A DNA stretch of 64,000 nt, taken from contig DASCOS010000009.1 of NCBI GenBank assembly GCA_036012125.1, positions 62,001-126,000 of the forward strand, in the 5' to 3' direction. Source of the stretch: Vicinamibacterales bacterium. GTDB lineage: Bacteria > Acidobacteriota > Vicinamibacteria > Vicinamibacterales > UBA823. Both the position numbers and the translations under genes were made by a program. This document shows, piece by piece, positions 7,147-16,392 of this stretch (the stretch's first letter is position 1; the number at the start of each line of letters is the position of its first letter). The notes beneath the pieces are model-generated. The model was given only the letters and a program-made list of their open reading frames with translations, ran no database searches and was not told the DNA's origin.

Positions 7147-10119
7147 TTAGAACGCCTGTCCGATGCTCACATGAAGAGCTGTCAAACTCTCCAAGACTCC
7201 ACTACCGAAATCGCGCTGGTCGAGTTTAAATCCAAGGTCAACCCGGATCGGCCCGATGGGTGACCGGTAACGCAAACCAAAACCGGCACCTCCACGAAGA
7301 CCACCAAACGTCATTCGTTCGACTGTCTTAAACACATTACCTACGTCAAGGAACGCAACAGCTCCCAGACTCTCCCAAATCGGGAACCGGAGTTCATTAT
7401 TGACGATGATCAGACTATTCCCACCTTGGGGAAACCCATCCTGGTCAATCGTTGAGTCATCGCCCAAACGGTCGAGGGCGAAGCCCCGCACCGTCGTTGA
7501 GCCGCCAGCGAAAAACCGCTCGCTCGCAGGGAGATCACGTATAACGGTTTCAACTGATTGACCGTCTGCTGCTAAAACTGGATTCCCATTATTATCGATG
7601 ACCTTGACTGCCCTCGAAAAACCAGTGGCCAACCCAACCCGGAGCCCAGAGGCAAAGACCATCGATGATGTCCCGGGTAAACGCCGGTAAAAAAACCCCT
7701 GCATTAGCGTCTTCGCAAACCCAACCTCAGAGCCTATCGCCCGGCCAGCCAACCCTGTGTCAACGCTCAAGAGTTCGCCACGCGTTGGATCGAATGGGTC
7801 GTCACGGCTATCCCGAATGAACGCCCCTGAAAACGTCGATAGTGCAATCCCGGAAAACAACCTGTCGATGAGATGCTCTTCCTCCGTATTGAAGCGCTCG
7901 TCAAACAACTGGTCTCGGTTAAACGTATAGCCACCAGTGAAGATTGTGGTTGAGCCAAGAGGCCTTCGCCACTCAACGCGCACACCACGCTGTTTGAGAT
8001 TGAAACTCGATCGAATCGATTGTTCAATGAAAGCCGAGAACAGTAGTTCCCCAGTCGAATTAAAAACGCGCGGTTCGCGAAATGTGGCCAGCATCCTATA
8101 TTCGTTGAATCCAAAGTTGCTCGAATTATCATTAACGATCTGATCGTTATCTGGCCGGAGACTCACTCGCGTAAATAAGTTAACTGAGCGGTTCTTGCCC
8201 CACAGATTTCTTCGGCCGATCTCAATAAAGCCTCTCGGAGCAAACTCGACTTGCTCAACTGCAGCACCACTTTCTCCGCGCCCCCGACGTAGTCTAGTTC
8301 CAGCTTCGAACCCGCCACCGTAGCCGAGTGTTGTCGCTGGCACCTCCTCGACTGCTACCAGAACATCGCGTCTGGTATCACTGCTATGGCTAATTTCAGT
8401 AATCCTAATCCTGCGGAATAATCCAAGTGCTCCTAAGCGCCGCCGGCTTTCAGTAAGTCGGTCCTGGCTCAGCGGTTGACCAGGCACCAGTGTTATTTCT
8501 CGACGGATTGTTGCGGTGCTAACCTGGAACTGCCCGGTAATTAAGACGTGATCGACGAGAATTTGCGGTCCGGCTTCAACAACGTGAGTAAGGTGGGCTT
8601 GGCGGGTACCGGGGTCAAAAGAGGCGTCTACGCGAACGCTCGCAGTCTCATAGCCCAGACTAAGCAGCCGCTGTAGGATCGCGTCTCGGTCCGCCAAAGC
8701 AACGGCTCGCTCGTAGACTACACCGGGGCGCGCCGCTATTGCCGCCTGGAGATCTGGAACGACAGAATTTGGTGCGCCCTCGATTTCGATGGAACCGATG
8801 ACCATGCGAAGCCCTTCGGCCACTGTGAGTCGAAGATGCACCATAGGACCCAAAGGACTGGATTCTTCTACAACCTCCGTTGTTATATTGGCGTTCGGAT
8901 AGCCAGCTTCCCGATAAGCAGCAAGTATCGCGGTGACTCTCTCATCAAAAGTCGCCTCCACGAACGGATCACCAACGACGACCCCAAGCCTGTCCTGAAA
9001 TACAGCACGCGGGAACAATTGATGGCCCTCGATCTCAATGCCGCCAACTCGTACAACTGGCCCGCGGTCGACGTGGTAAACAATCTTCAGTTCCTGTTCA
9101 TCGCCGGTTCGAGTGTAGTCGGTTATTGCTCGTCGGAAGCCACGCTGCTGAAGATAGTCCAGGAGTCGACGATTGGAGTCCTCTAATAAATCCTCATCAA
9201 CCGAGCTCTCACGGTCTATTGTTACAAGGGCATCCTGAATCTCAGCCGGTAGCGAGTCTCCCTTAAACTCGACCATTACACGGGGCCCCGCATCTACCGT
9301 CAAAGTAAGATCGAGTTGAAGTCCACCGGGCCTAGCCTCCACAGTGTGGTCAGCCACAGCTTCAAAGTACCCATCTTGTTTCAGATTATTAACGTAATCG
9401 ATCAGATGCTGCTCCAGCGCTTCGCGATCGAGATGTTCGCCGATTCGAAGGTCGAGTCGTCGAAAAATATTCGCCTCTTCCTCGAGCACTTGGCCAACAA
9501 GGACAAGCGTCGCAAGACGAGCCTGCTCGCCGGCAGCAATTTCTATGGTCAGTGTCGTTAGACCACCACCTCGGTCGACCGGCGAGATTACGATACTTGT
9601 GTTTAAGTATCCCTGGTTGCGGTATAACTCACGCAGAAACCCTGCGATATCGTCTACCTGACCGAGTTGAGGCCGCTCGCCATAGCGTTCGTCAATCGCC
9701 TCACGGAGATCGCCGCGAGACAATCCTAAGTTTCCCCGGAATGCGAACCGATCGACGATCTTAATTGGAGTCAGTTTATAGAGCAGTACAACGCCCCCAT
9801 CCCGTAGATTTGCATCCACGCGAATATCGCTGTAGTAGCCTAGGCTAAAGAGGTGCCAGATGCTCTCGCGAACGTCTGTCATCGATAACGGTGTCCCCAC
9901 GCTTGTAACAATTAGCTCTTCACTCCCAGGAGTTGGCATTGCACCCCCGAAGTCGAGTTTCACATCAACAATTGGAAGTCCCAGGTAGGTATTGACATCC
10001 GCCACCGCACCTAAAGAGACACAAGTGAACCAACCTGCCAAAACCAAACTGGCTAAGTGACGCACCGCAAACCACAACTTCCGGCCCTCGGTGCACGACG
10101 AGTGGTTAAGTGGGATCAT
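7147..10119 (-). CDS. BamA/TamA-family Omp85 outer-membrane assembly protein with seven POTRA domains
   Basis: Omp85 proteins insert beta-barrel proteins into the outer membrane. After a hydrophobic signal region (residues 17-40), seven consecutive POTRA-like units can be read at about 48-118, 119-197, 198-278, 279-353, 354-436, 437-517 and 518-594, each with the alternating strand-helix-helix-strand pattern and conserved Gly-Tyr/Phe turns such as LFSLGYYSDI and ALGLFRRI. The barrel follows from about 596 to 990. It includes the loop-6 motif VRGF (in STTVRGFALDRLG) and ends in a C-terminal Phe. BamA usually has five POTRAs and TamA three, so neither name fits well. Its start abuts the tamB stop codon, which favours a TamA-like partnership. 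Confidence 0.92.
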   Translation of the reverse strand: MIPLNHSSCTEGRKLWFAVRHLASLVLAGWFTCVSLGAVADVNTYLGLPIVDVKLDFGGAMPTPGSEELIVTSVGTPLSMTDVRESIWHLFSLGYYSDIRVDANLRDGGVVLLYKLTPIKIVDRFAFRGNLGLSRGDLREAIDERYGERPQLGQVDDIAGFLRELYRNQGYLNTSIVISPVDRGGGLTTLTIEIAAGEQARLATLVLVGQVLEEEANIFRRLDLRIGEHLDREALEQHLIDYVNNLKQDGYFEAVADHTVEARPGGLQLDLTLTVDAGPRVMVEFKGDSLPAEIQDALVTIDRESSVDEDLLEDSNRRLLDYLQQRGFRRAITDYTRTGDEQELKIVYHVDRGPVVRVGGIEIEGHQLFPRAVFQDRLGVVVGDPFVEATFDERVTAILAAYREAGYPNANITTEVVEESSPLGPMVHLRLTVAEGLRMVIGSIEIEGAPNSVVPDLQAAIAARPGVVYERAVALADRDAILQRLLSLGYETASVRVDASFDPGTRQAHLTHVVEAGPQILVDHVLITGQFQVSTATIRREITLVPGQPLSQDRLTESRRRLGALGLFRRIRITEISHSSDTRRDVLVAVEEVPATTLGYGGGFEAGTRLRRGRGESGAAVEQVEFAPRGFIEIGRRNLWGKNRSVNLFTRVSLRPDNDQIVNDNSSNFGFNEYRMLATFREPRVFNSTGELLFSAFIEQSIRSSFNLKQRGVRVEWRRPLGSTTIFTGGYTFNRDQLFDERFNTEEEHLIDRLFSGIALSTFSGAFIRDSRDDPFDPTRGELLSVDTGLAGRAIGSEVGFAKTLMQGFFYRRLPGTSSMVFASGLRVGLATGFSRAVKVIDNNGNPVLAADGQSVETVIRDLPASERFFAGGSTTVRGFALDRLGDDSTIDQDGFPQGGNSLIIVNNELRFPIWESLGAVAFLDVGNVFKTVERMTFGGLRGGAGFGLRYRSPIGPIRVDLGFKLDQRDFGSGVLESLTALHVSIGQAF

Positions 10120-13100
10120 CTAGAAGGCGTGACGCACACGAAAGTCAATTGCGTAAGTACGGTCTTCATTTTGGGATAGCACCCAAGAAAGCCGGTCGCT
10201 CTGGTCATACTCTAGCAAAATAAGTAAATCGCGCTCTCCACCCGTCAGGGCACGCGACAAAGTTAGATATGCCCGGTCAGAAACGCGCTTGCCAATAGTT
10301 AGCCTCGCTGTTGGCCTTAACTCGGCCGTTTGTCTCGAAGTCGCATCGCTCAGCGACGACCCAATCTGGAAACTATCAACACCGAACGACTCCTCAACCA
10401 CTTGACCAAAGCCTGACGAGATCGGATTCGTTAGTAGTTGTGCCGCCCGCGCCTGCAGTAACTGTCGATCGGCCTCGGTTCCAGTACGAATCGCCCTGAG
10501 CTCACCCTCGGCAGGATCGTGGACACTACCAAGCAACAAGGCAAGAATGTCAATCGCCGGTAGCGGTGGATCCGAAGTGAGGTCAGGAACAAATCGTTCA
10601 GCTGTACCAGCGGCGTGAAAAATCACACGATAAATCTGACCCGGCACTCTTACACTTGTTTCAGCCTCAACATCAAAGAAGGGATCAATTTTAGTGGGGT
10701 CACTGAAATCTACGCTCCCACTAGTTACAAAATACCGATTACCCTCAAAGAATACTTCGCCACGATCGACCTCTATATAACCGAGTAACTGCGGTTGCTG
10801 TGCCGTCCCCTGCATTCTGAGGTCAACGCTGGCGGTCACACGAGCATTCCTATCTTCAACACGAAGTGTTCCAGGTGCATTGATCTGAAGGTCGTAGCGT
10901 ATTGGGAACGGAGACTCAATTTCGCTTTCGGGATCATAGGTTTCGTCTTGAGTCGAGAAATTCAAGAATTGGGTATCGACTTCAAACTGTCTGACCCAAG
11001 TCGCGTCAACCACCTCAAGAACACCGACAAGTATCGGATCCTCAAAGGACCCTTGTAATGAAAGATCAGCATCAATCACAGAACGGATCCCCTCTGGGTA
11101 GCGTAATTGCATCCCTTGGCCAGTCAGTGTCATGTCCAACTCACCAGGCAGATAGCCGTCAAGACCGACCCGTCCCCCAAACTGCACTAAGCCGCCACCG
11201 AGCGTGGCCGACAGATCATCCAAGTGAATACCTTCAGCATCAAAAACAGCTCGACCGTTGACCGCTTCCAGTGAGTGTGGCAGAGAGAAAAGTCGAAGTC
11301 GGCCGTCGGTTACCGCCGCGAACCCATCCAGAACCGGCACATCGATCGAACCGCGAATCTCAGCCACAAGTTCCGCGTTGCCTGAACTTCGAATATCGCC
11401 GATAAAACCTTGAAGAATTCCGAGGTTCGCATCACCCGTTGCCCGAATGGCAACCTCATCGGTTCGAAGGCGAACTTCGCCAGAAAGATTTAGGGCGGTG
11501 CCCTCCCCTCCTAGTTGCATCTGCTCAATCCGGACGACTTCCTGGTCTAAAGCAATGCGAACGTCACCGTCGTTGCGTAACTCGTAATCGAAGAGTCCTA
11601 ATTGCAAGTGCTCAATAGTCGTATCTACCAGAAGGTGCTCAGGATTACTGAGCTCGCCCACAATTCGGGTTGATCCACTCGCAAGGACCGTGGTGTACGG
11701 CTGAAGTCGAGGTTCGAAAACCCTTATGTAGGGATCGAGCGCGGTATCGGTGAAACGGAATGCTAACTCAGCGTCACCCTCCGTCGTCAGAGCAACTCGG
11801 CCTAGCGCTGAAATCGCCAGCCTCGGTGAGGCCGCTTCAATTTCAATCTCCAACTCCTCGTTTCTCACACCGATGCGTCCGGTCACCTGCCCAATTTCCT
11901 CCTCACTCATGAAAAGGCTATCCACCCGACCACGAACATCGTAGTTGGGAGTCTCAAACACCCCGACACCTGAAGCGGTAAACTGGAGCGTCCCCGAAAG
12001 GGGTGCGTATGGGTTCTCGACCGTCGCCACCTCCGACATCGGAATTCCATAACCATCCGCATTGAATGTGTAGGTGCCTAGCCAATTGACGAATGCAGCA
12101 CCGGTGACGACGCCGCCGCCCTTGACCATCTCCACACCATCGAGCCGAACACCTACACCTTCGAAACGGAGCCCCGCAACACCAGATTCAACTGGTTCAC
12201 CGTATGCTGTACCGTCGCGCATCGACATCTGACCGAACCCAAACGGCGCCTCGTAATGTCCATAGAGATGTAATTCGCCAGACAGCAACCCTTCGACACG
12301 GTACCCTTCTTGCTCAAATGCTGTAAGAAAATCTGTAGCGCTCCGATCGGTGATTTTGAACGTGGCGTTCATTTCTTCATCACCATCGGTTCGCGGATAG
12401 CTAAAAGCGAATCGCCCATCGAATTCGATTTCCGAACCTCCGTCAGTCACATGTCCGTCCGTGATTTCGTAGTACCCGTCCTCGATGATCGCTTCACCCG
12501 ACCACCGACCCCACATCACATCCCAAAGACGCATCCCTTTGGCAGCAAACACGCCCGAAACCCGTGGACTTGAAATCGTTCCCTGTATGACACCGTCAAA
12601 CGTGCCCCGGCCAGAAATTTCGAACTCATTTGTCAGTTCGCCAAAAGCGGTCATGACACCCGCAAGAATTTGATCGGTCTCCTGCCAATCGGCGCTCGTC
12701 AGGTTAAATGGGATCTCGGAATCATCACCGTAGGCAGTCCGTCCTTCAAACACGATACGTGTCCGCGGCGTAGCAATCCAACTGCCAACCGCAAGGTCGA
12801 TCCACTTAGGCCCCAACCGGTAGCTCGTCGACCCACCGATAGAAAAGCGCCGGAAGGGTTGCGATGATGCGGTCTCGGGGTTTAACACCGTCTGATCAAC
12901 CAATGCAGCTTGGAGCTGAACGCCATCCGGTGGTAGCGCTTCAACATGCCCTTCACCTTCGTGTTCTTGGAAATGGCCGCGTGGCCACGACATGCGGTTC
13001 CACCCCGTCGATTGACCCTGCAAACGAACACCGGCAAGGGCTAGTTTGTCGGTAAGCAGCTGCAAGTCAATATTCCGATAGTTCAGGTCAAGACGACCAG

Positions 13101-14235
13101 TGTTACCGTCGGGAAGATCGGGTGACCTCAGTGCGTATTCGAACTGCAATGGACCATCGTGAAAAATAGAGGAAGTATCAAAAACGTCAAAATCATCGTT
13201 GCGCCAATGGAGTGAGCCGGAAAGCTCAAGGAACGGCTGCTCATTAATCGTTGCTAGATCACTCCGGAAATCTCCGCGGAGATCATAGCCATTCTCGTAC
13301 TTATGATAAGTTCCACCAAAATGACCCATTCCGCCTACAGTGAACGGGTCATGAGCAAAAAAGATGTCCCGGAGAGCTCCTAAATCTCCTTCTGATTGCA
13401 CCTCGTAGTGTTGCTCTGGCCAATTCGCTGTTTCTACTTTACCCACCAGATGGGAAATGGTGCCGCTCGTCTCCAAGTCAAGTCGATCGAACATGACATC
13501 ACTACCCTCAATTATAAAATCCGCTTGTACCGATGCTGTAATTGGCTCGTACAATCCGATCTGCACAGTGCCATTGGAAAACGTGACTTGTCCTCGATAA
13601 TCCTTAAGTTTGGTCACGGTAATATCGAAGTTGGGCGTCACGGCGCTCCAGTTCGATCCGTAATCATCAAAAATAACTGTCCCACGATGGGCACGGATGT
13701 AGCTGAGCGTGGTAATAAACAGATCTCCGTTGTCAGAACCGTTCGCGACTGCTGCACTCTCAATATCAGCCGGGTAACCGTCAAGATCGGGGAATGTGTG
13801 GCTACCGTCAGGAAAACTCTCGAGAACCATCTCCCAATCAGCTATCTCAATAGAATCGAAGAGGAGTTCACGACGGAACAATGATGACCAGGGCATCGAC
13901 ACAACGATGCGATCCGCTCGCAGGAAAGGACGATCGTCAGGCGTCGGACCCTCAATAACCAAATCCTCAGCCAGAAAACGACCGGGGAAGAGATAGACGG
14001 ACAACTTTCCAACGTGCATCGGCCGGCCCACTTGCTGAGACCCTATCTGTTCAACTTGACCGCGGAGTGCAGGACCAACATCCACTGTTACGCTCGTCAC
14101 TACAAGAGCCGCAACCAGCCCCACGCCCAAGACGAGAGGTAGCCGGGCAAACCTCCACCTACCACCTTTGACAGCAGGCATCGTCACATCAGCGTTCGAA
14201 TCTGTTCTGGATTCCTTCACACGCAGCTCATCCAA
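10120..14235 (-). CDS. tamB: TamB/DUF490-family translocation and assembly protein
   Basis: TamB-like (AsmA-superfamily) proteins span the periplasm as a long hydrophobic beta groove and move phospholipids or barrel substrates towards the outer membrane. The 1371-aa protein has one N-terminal transmembrane segment (residues 31-49), a very long repetitive beta-strand region, and the DUF490/TamB domain in roughly the last 300 residues, ending RVRHAF. The pairing with the downstream Omp85 gene, whose start touches this stop codon, is the classical TamA-TamB arrangement. Length is close to that of the E. coli protein (about 1260 aa). It starts 8 bp after the biotin-carrier gene. Confidence 0.92.
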   Translation of the reverse strand: MDELRVKESRTDSNADVTMPAVKGGRWRFARLPLVLGVGLVAALVVTSVTVDVGPALRGQVEQIGSQQVGRPMHVGKLSVYLFPGRFLAEDLVIEGPTPDDRPFLRADRIVVSMPWSSLFRRELLFDSIEIADWEMVLESFPDGSHTFPDLDGYPADIESAAVANGSDNGDLFITTLSYIRAHRGTVIFDDYGSNWSAVTPNFDITVTKLKDYRGQVTFSNGTVQIGLYEPITASVQADFIIEGSDVMFDRLDLETSGTISHLVGKVETANWPEQHYEVQSEGDLGALRDIFFAHDPFTVGGMGHFGGTYHKYENGYDLRGDFRSDLATINEQPFLELSGSLHWRNDDFDVFDTSSIFHDGPLQFEYALRSPDLPDGNTGRLDLNYRNIDLQLLTDKLALAGVRLQGQSTGWNRMSWPRGHFQEHEGEGHVEALPPDGVQLQAALVDQTVLNPETASSQPFRRFSIGGSTSYRLGPKWIDLAVGSWIATPRTRIVFEGRTAYGDDSEIPFNLTSADWQETDQILAGVMTAFGELTNEFEISGRGTFDGVIQGTISSPRVSGVFAAKGMRLWDVMWGRWSGEAIIEDGYYEITDGHVTDGGSEIEFDGRFAFSYPRTDGDEEMNATFKITDRSATDFLTAFEQEGYRVEGLLSGELHLYGHYEAPFGFGQMSMRDGTAYGEPVESGVAGLRFEGVGVRLDGVEMVKGGGVVTGAAFVNWLGTYTFNADGYGIPMSEVATVENPYAPLSGTLQFTASGVGVFETPNYDVRGRVDSLFMSEEEIGQVTGRIGVRNEELEIEIEAASPRLAISALGRVALTTEGDAELAFRFTDTALDPYIRVFEPRLQPYTTVLASGSTRIVGELSNPEHLLVDTTIEHLQLGLFDYELRNDGDVRIALDQEVVRIEQMQLGGEGTALNLSGEVRLRTDEVAIRATGDANLGILQGFIGDIRSSGNAELVAEIRGSIDVPVLDGFAAVTDGRLRLFSLPHSLEAVNGRAVFDAEGIHLDDLSATLGGGLVQFGGRVGLDGYLPGELDMTLTGQGMQLRYPEGIRSVIDADLSLQGSFEDPILVGVLEVVDATWVRQFEVDTQFLNFSTQDETYDPESEIESPFPIRYDLQINAPGTLRVEDRNARVTASVDLRMQGTAQQPQLLGYIEVDRGEVFFEGNRYFVTSGSVDFSDPTKIDPFFDVEAETSVRVPGQIYRVIFHAAGTAERFVPDLTSDPPLPAIDILALLLGSVHDPAEGELRAIRTGTEADRQLLQARAAQLLTNPISSGFGQVVEESFGVDSFQIGSSLSDATSRQTAELRPTARLTIGKRVSDRAYLTLSRALTGGERDLLILLEYDQSDRLSWVLSQNEDRTYAIDFRVRHAF

Positions 14236-14243
14236 TCAGTTAC

Positions 14244-14762
14244 TTACTCAAAAGAGACTAGCGTCTGTCCAACCTCAACAGTCATCCCTTCACGAACAGG
14301 CACCTCCCTTATGCGCCCTTCTTTCGGTGCCGTCAAAACGTTCTCCATTTTCATTGCCTCAACGACAACAAGAGCCTGTCGTTTCAAGACCTCGTCCCCA
14401 GCTGCAACCATCAGTCGCACGACCCGACCGGACATCGGAGCAACGACATCTCTTCTTCCGGAGACGTCCTCCTCCCTCACTTGACGCACTGCCCGTCGGC
14501 TATCGACGACAACCTGAAACACCCCCCCACGAAGTTGGACGTCAAATTGTGCACGGCGGCCGGTAGCCACCAGCGCCACCTCGTGACTCGTTGGCATCCC
14601 GTTTAGGCGAATTATCGATAGCCTGCCGGTGCCCAAGCGACGAACATCAACCTTGTGTTGCCGCCCGTCTACATCCACTAATAGGTGGTGCCCAATTGAC
14701 GCCACTGGCCTTTTAACCATCACCGTTCGCACCCGACCGTTGACTTCAATGCCGAAACGCAT
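14244..14762 (-). CDS. Biotin carboxyl carrier protein of an acyl-CoA carboxylase
   Basis: The biotinyl domain occupies residues 100-172 and has the modification motif VVEAMKMEN with Lys138 as the biotin site. The upstream 100 residues form a beta-rich region without a clear named domain, as in the carrier parts of propionyl-CoA-type carboxylases. The gene lies 12 bp after accC and completes a three-gene carboxylase (carboxyltransferase, biotin carboxylase, carrier). A TGGAAG element sits just before the ATG. Confidence 0.92.
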   Translation of the reverse strand: MRFGIEVNGRVRTVMVKRPVASIGHHLLVDVDGRQHKVDVRRLGTGRLSIIRLNGMPTSHEVALVATGRRAQFDVQLRGGVFQVVVDSRRAVRQVREEDVSGRRDVVAPMSGRVVRLMVAAGDEVLKRQALVVVEAMKMENVLTAPKEGRIREVPVREGMTVEVGQTLVSFE

Positions 14763-14774
14763 ACTTCCAGTAAA

Positions 14775-16289
14775 TTAGGTGCGCAATGCGGCCGCCCGTG
14801 CCGCTCGACGCCATGGCGAGCTCGTTTCCAAGGGTTCTGTTGTTTCCCCTCCAACGGATTCCAGAAAAGCGTGCGCCGCCATACCAATCACGGCGACCTC
14901 CTCCGCTTCAGATGAGGGATCAGTGAAAGCTCGCCCATCTCGTTCGGCTAGGATAGCGTCGACAAACGTTGTATCTATGGCTCCTTCGGCGAACGCGCGG
15001 CTGCGAATTAGCCACTGAAAGAACGGGATCGTCGTCTTGATACCCTGCACCCTAAACTCGTCCATCGCCCGACGCATCCTAGCGATAGCGTGCGTTCGAT
15101 CCGCGCCCCATGCAACAACCTTCGAAATCAATGGGTCATAAAAAACAGGCACCTCGCCACCCACAACAGCACAGCTGTCCTCGCGAATACCTGGTCCCGA
15201 AGGCGACTGCAGGCCACGGATACGTCCAGGAGATGGCAAGAATGACGCATCAGGGTCTTCAGCATAAACCCGGCATTCGATGGCGTGTCCAGTCGGTTTA
15301 AGCGCATGCTCTAGAGTAATATCGAGCCTTTCGCCTTGAGCGATACGAAGCTGCCACCGAACCAAGTCAACTCCCGTAATTGCTTCGGTTACCCCATGCT
15401 CGACCTGTAAACGTGTATTCATTTCAAGGAAATAGAAGTCGCCTGATTCATCGACCAGAAATTCAACAGTTCCAGCATTTGTGTAGTCGACCGCCTTGGC
15501 GATCGACACGGCTGCGTCGGCCATGGCCGTCCGACGTTGAAGTGACATTCCTGAGGCGGGTGACTCCTCGACCAACTTTTGATACCGGCGCTGGATTGAG
15601 CACTCGCGTTCGACAAACGGCACGACCGTACCGTACTCGTCGGCTAGGATTTGGATTTCGATATGTCGCGGGAATTGAAGCTGGCGCTCAAGATACACTG
15701 CATCGTCGCCAAACGCTGACCCAGCTTCAGAACGCGCCGTGGTGATCGCCGTAGTGATCACCGATGGCTCAGAAACCAGTCGCATCCCCTTCCCGCCTCC
15801 ACCGGCCACTGCCTTGACCAGCAAGGGATAGCCGATGGTAGAGGCGAGAGCGATCATCTCATCGTGAGAAATAGCGGGGTCGACCGGCGCACCAGTACCG
15901 GGTACAACTGGAACGCCGGCAGCCACTGCTTTCTCGCGAGCCGCCACCTTTCCACCCATAAGCGCGATGGCATCTGCCGAAGGGCCAACGAACACCCGAC
16001 CAGCTGCCCGAACGGAAGCCGCGAATTCTCCATTCTCAGACAAAAAACCGTATCCCGGGTGTACTGCCCATACATCAGCACTTTCGGCCACTTCTAGTAT
16101 CTTGTCGACACTAAGGTAACTCTCCTTCGGTTCGCTTGCCCCAATCGCATACGCCTCGTCAGCATAGGTGACGTGTGGCGCACAGCGGTCACACTCGGAG
16201 TACACTGCGACGCTTTCAAGACCCATCTCACGACAGGCACGCATAATTCGGATGGCGATTTCGCCACGGTTCGCGACCAGGACCTTCAT
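14775..16289 (-). CDS. accC: Biotin carboxylase subunit (acetyl/propionyl-CoA carboxylase type)
   Basis: This ATP-grasp enzyme carboxylates the biotin of the carrier protein with bicarbonate and ATP. It starts with MKVLVANRGEIAIRIMRAC, has the glycine-rich ATP loop GGGGKGMRL, the catalytic EMNTRLQVEH segment and a biotin-carboxylase C-terminal domain (HAIECRVYAEDP). The 504-aa length is typical of the stand-alone subunit in PCC-like enzymes. After EMNTRLQVEH the usual Pro is Gly (HGVTE), a mild change outside the catalytic residues. Its partners are the downstream BCCP and the upstream carboxyltransferase. Confidence 0.95.
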   Translation of the reverse strand: MKVLVANRGEIAIRIMRACREMGLESVAVYSECDRCAPHVTYADEAYAIGASEPKESYLSVDKILEVAESADVWAVHPGYGFLSENGEFAASVRAAGRVFVGPSADAIALMGGKVAAREKAVAAGVPVVPGTGAPVDPAISHDEMIALASTIGYPLLVKAVAGGGGKGMRLVSEPSVITTAITTARSEAGSAFGDDAVYLERQLQFPRHIEIQILADEYGTVVPFVERECSIQRRYQKLVEESPASGMSLQRRTAMADAAVSIAKAVDYTNAGTVEFLVDESGDFYFLEMNTRLQVEHGVTEAITGVDLVRWQLRIAQGERLDITLEHALKPTGHAIECRVYAEDPDASFLPSPGRIRGLQSPSGPGIREDSCAVVGGEVPVFYDPLISKVVAWGADRTHAIARMRRAMDEFRVQGIKTTIPFFQWLIRSRAFAEGAIDTTFVDAILAERDGRAFTDPSSEAEEVAVIGMAAHAFLESVGGETTEPLETSSPWRRAARAAALRT

Positions 16290-16328
16290 GTCTTATTCTT
16301 ACGGTCTCGCAGCACAGGCACCATGACC

Positions 16329-16358
16329 AGGCAGACAAACGATATGCGCGATCTGCCT
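16329..16358. repeat. Inverted repeat upstream of accC
   Basis: AGGCAGA (16329-16335) and TCTGCCT (16352-16358) form perfect 7-nt inverted arms around a 16-nt AT-mixed spacer, 40-70 bp before the accC start. On the plus strand it is followed by TTTATTCT and looks like a terminator, but no plus-strand gene leads into it. An operator or mRNA stem of the minus-strand operon is another possibility. Confidence 0.3.
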
Positions 16359-16392
16359 TTTATTCTAGCACTTAAGGGCTAGCTGCTTGCCC

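Noticed and set aside
16329-16366. Plus-strand intrinsic terminator upstream of accC
   Set aside because: The inverted repeat is followed by a T-rich run on the plus strand, but no plus-strand gene runs into it; kept only as a repeat.
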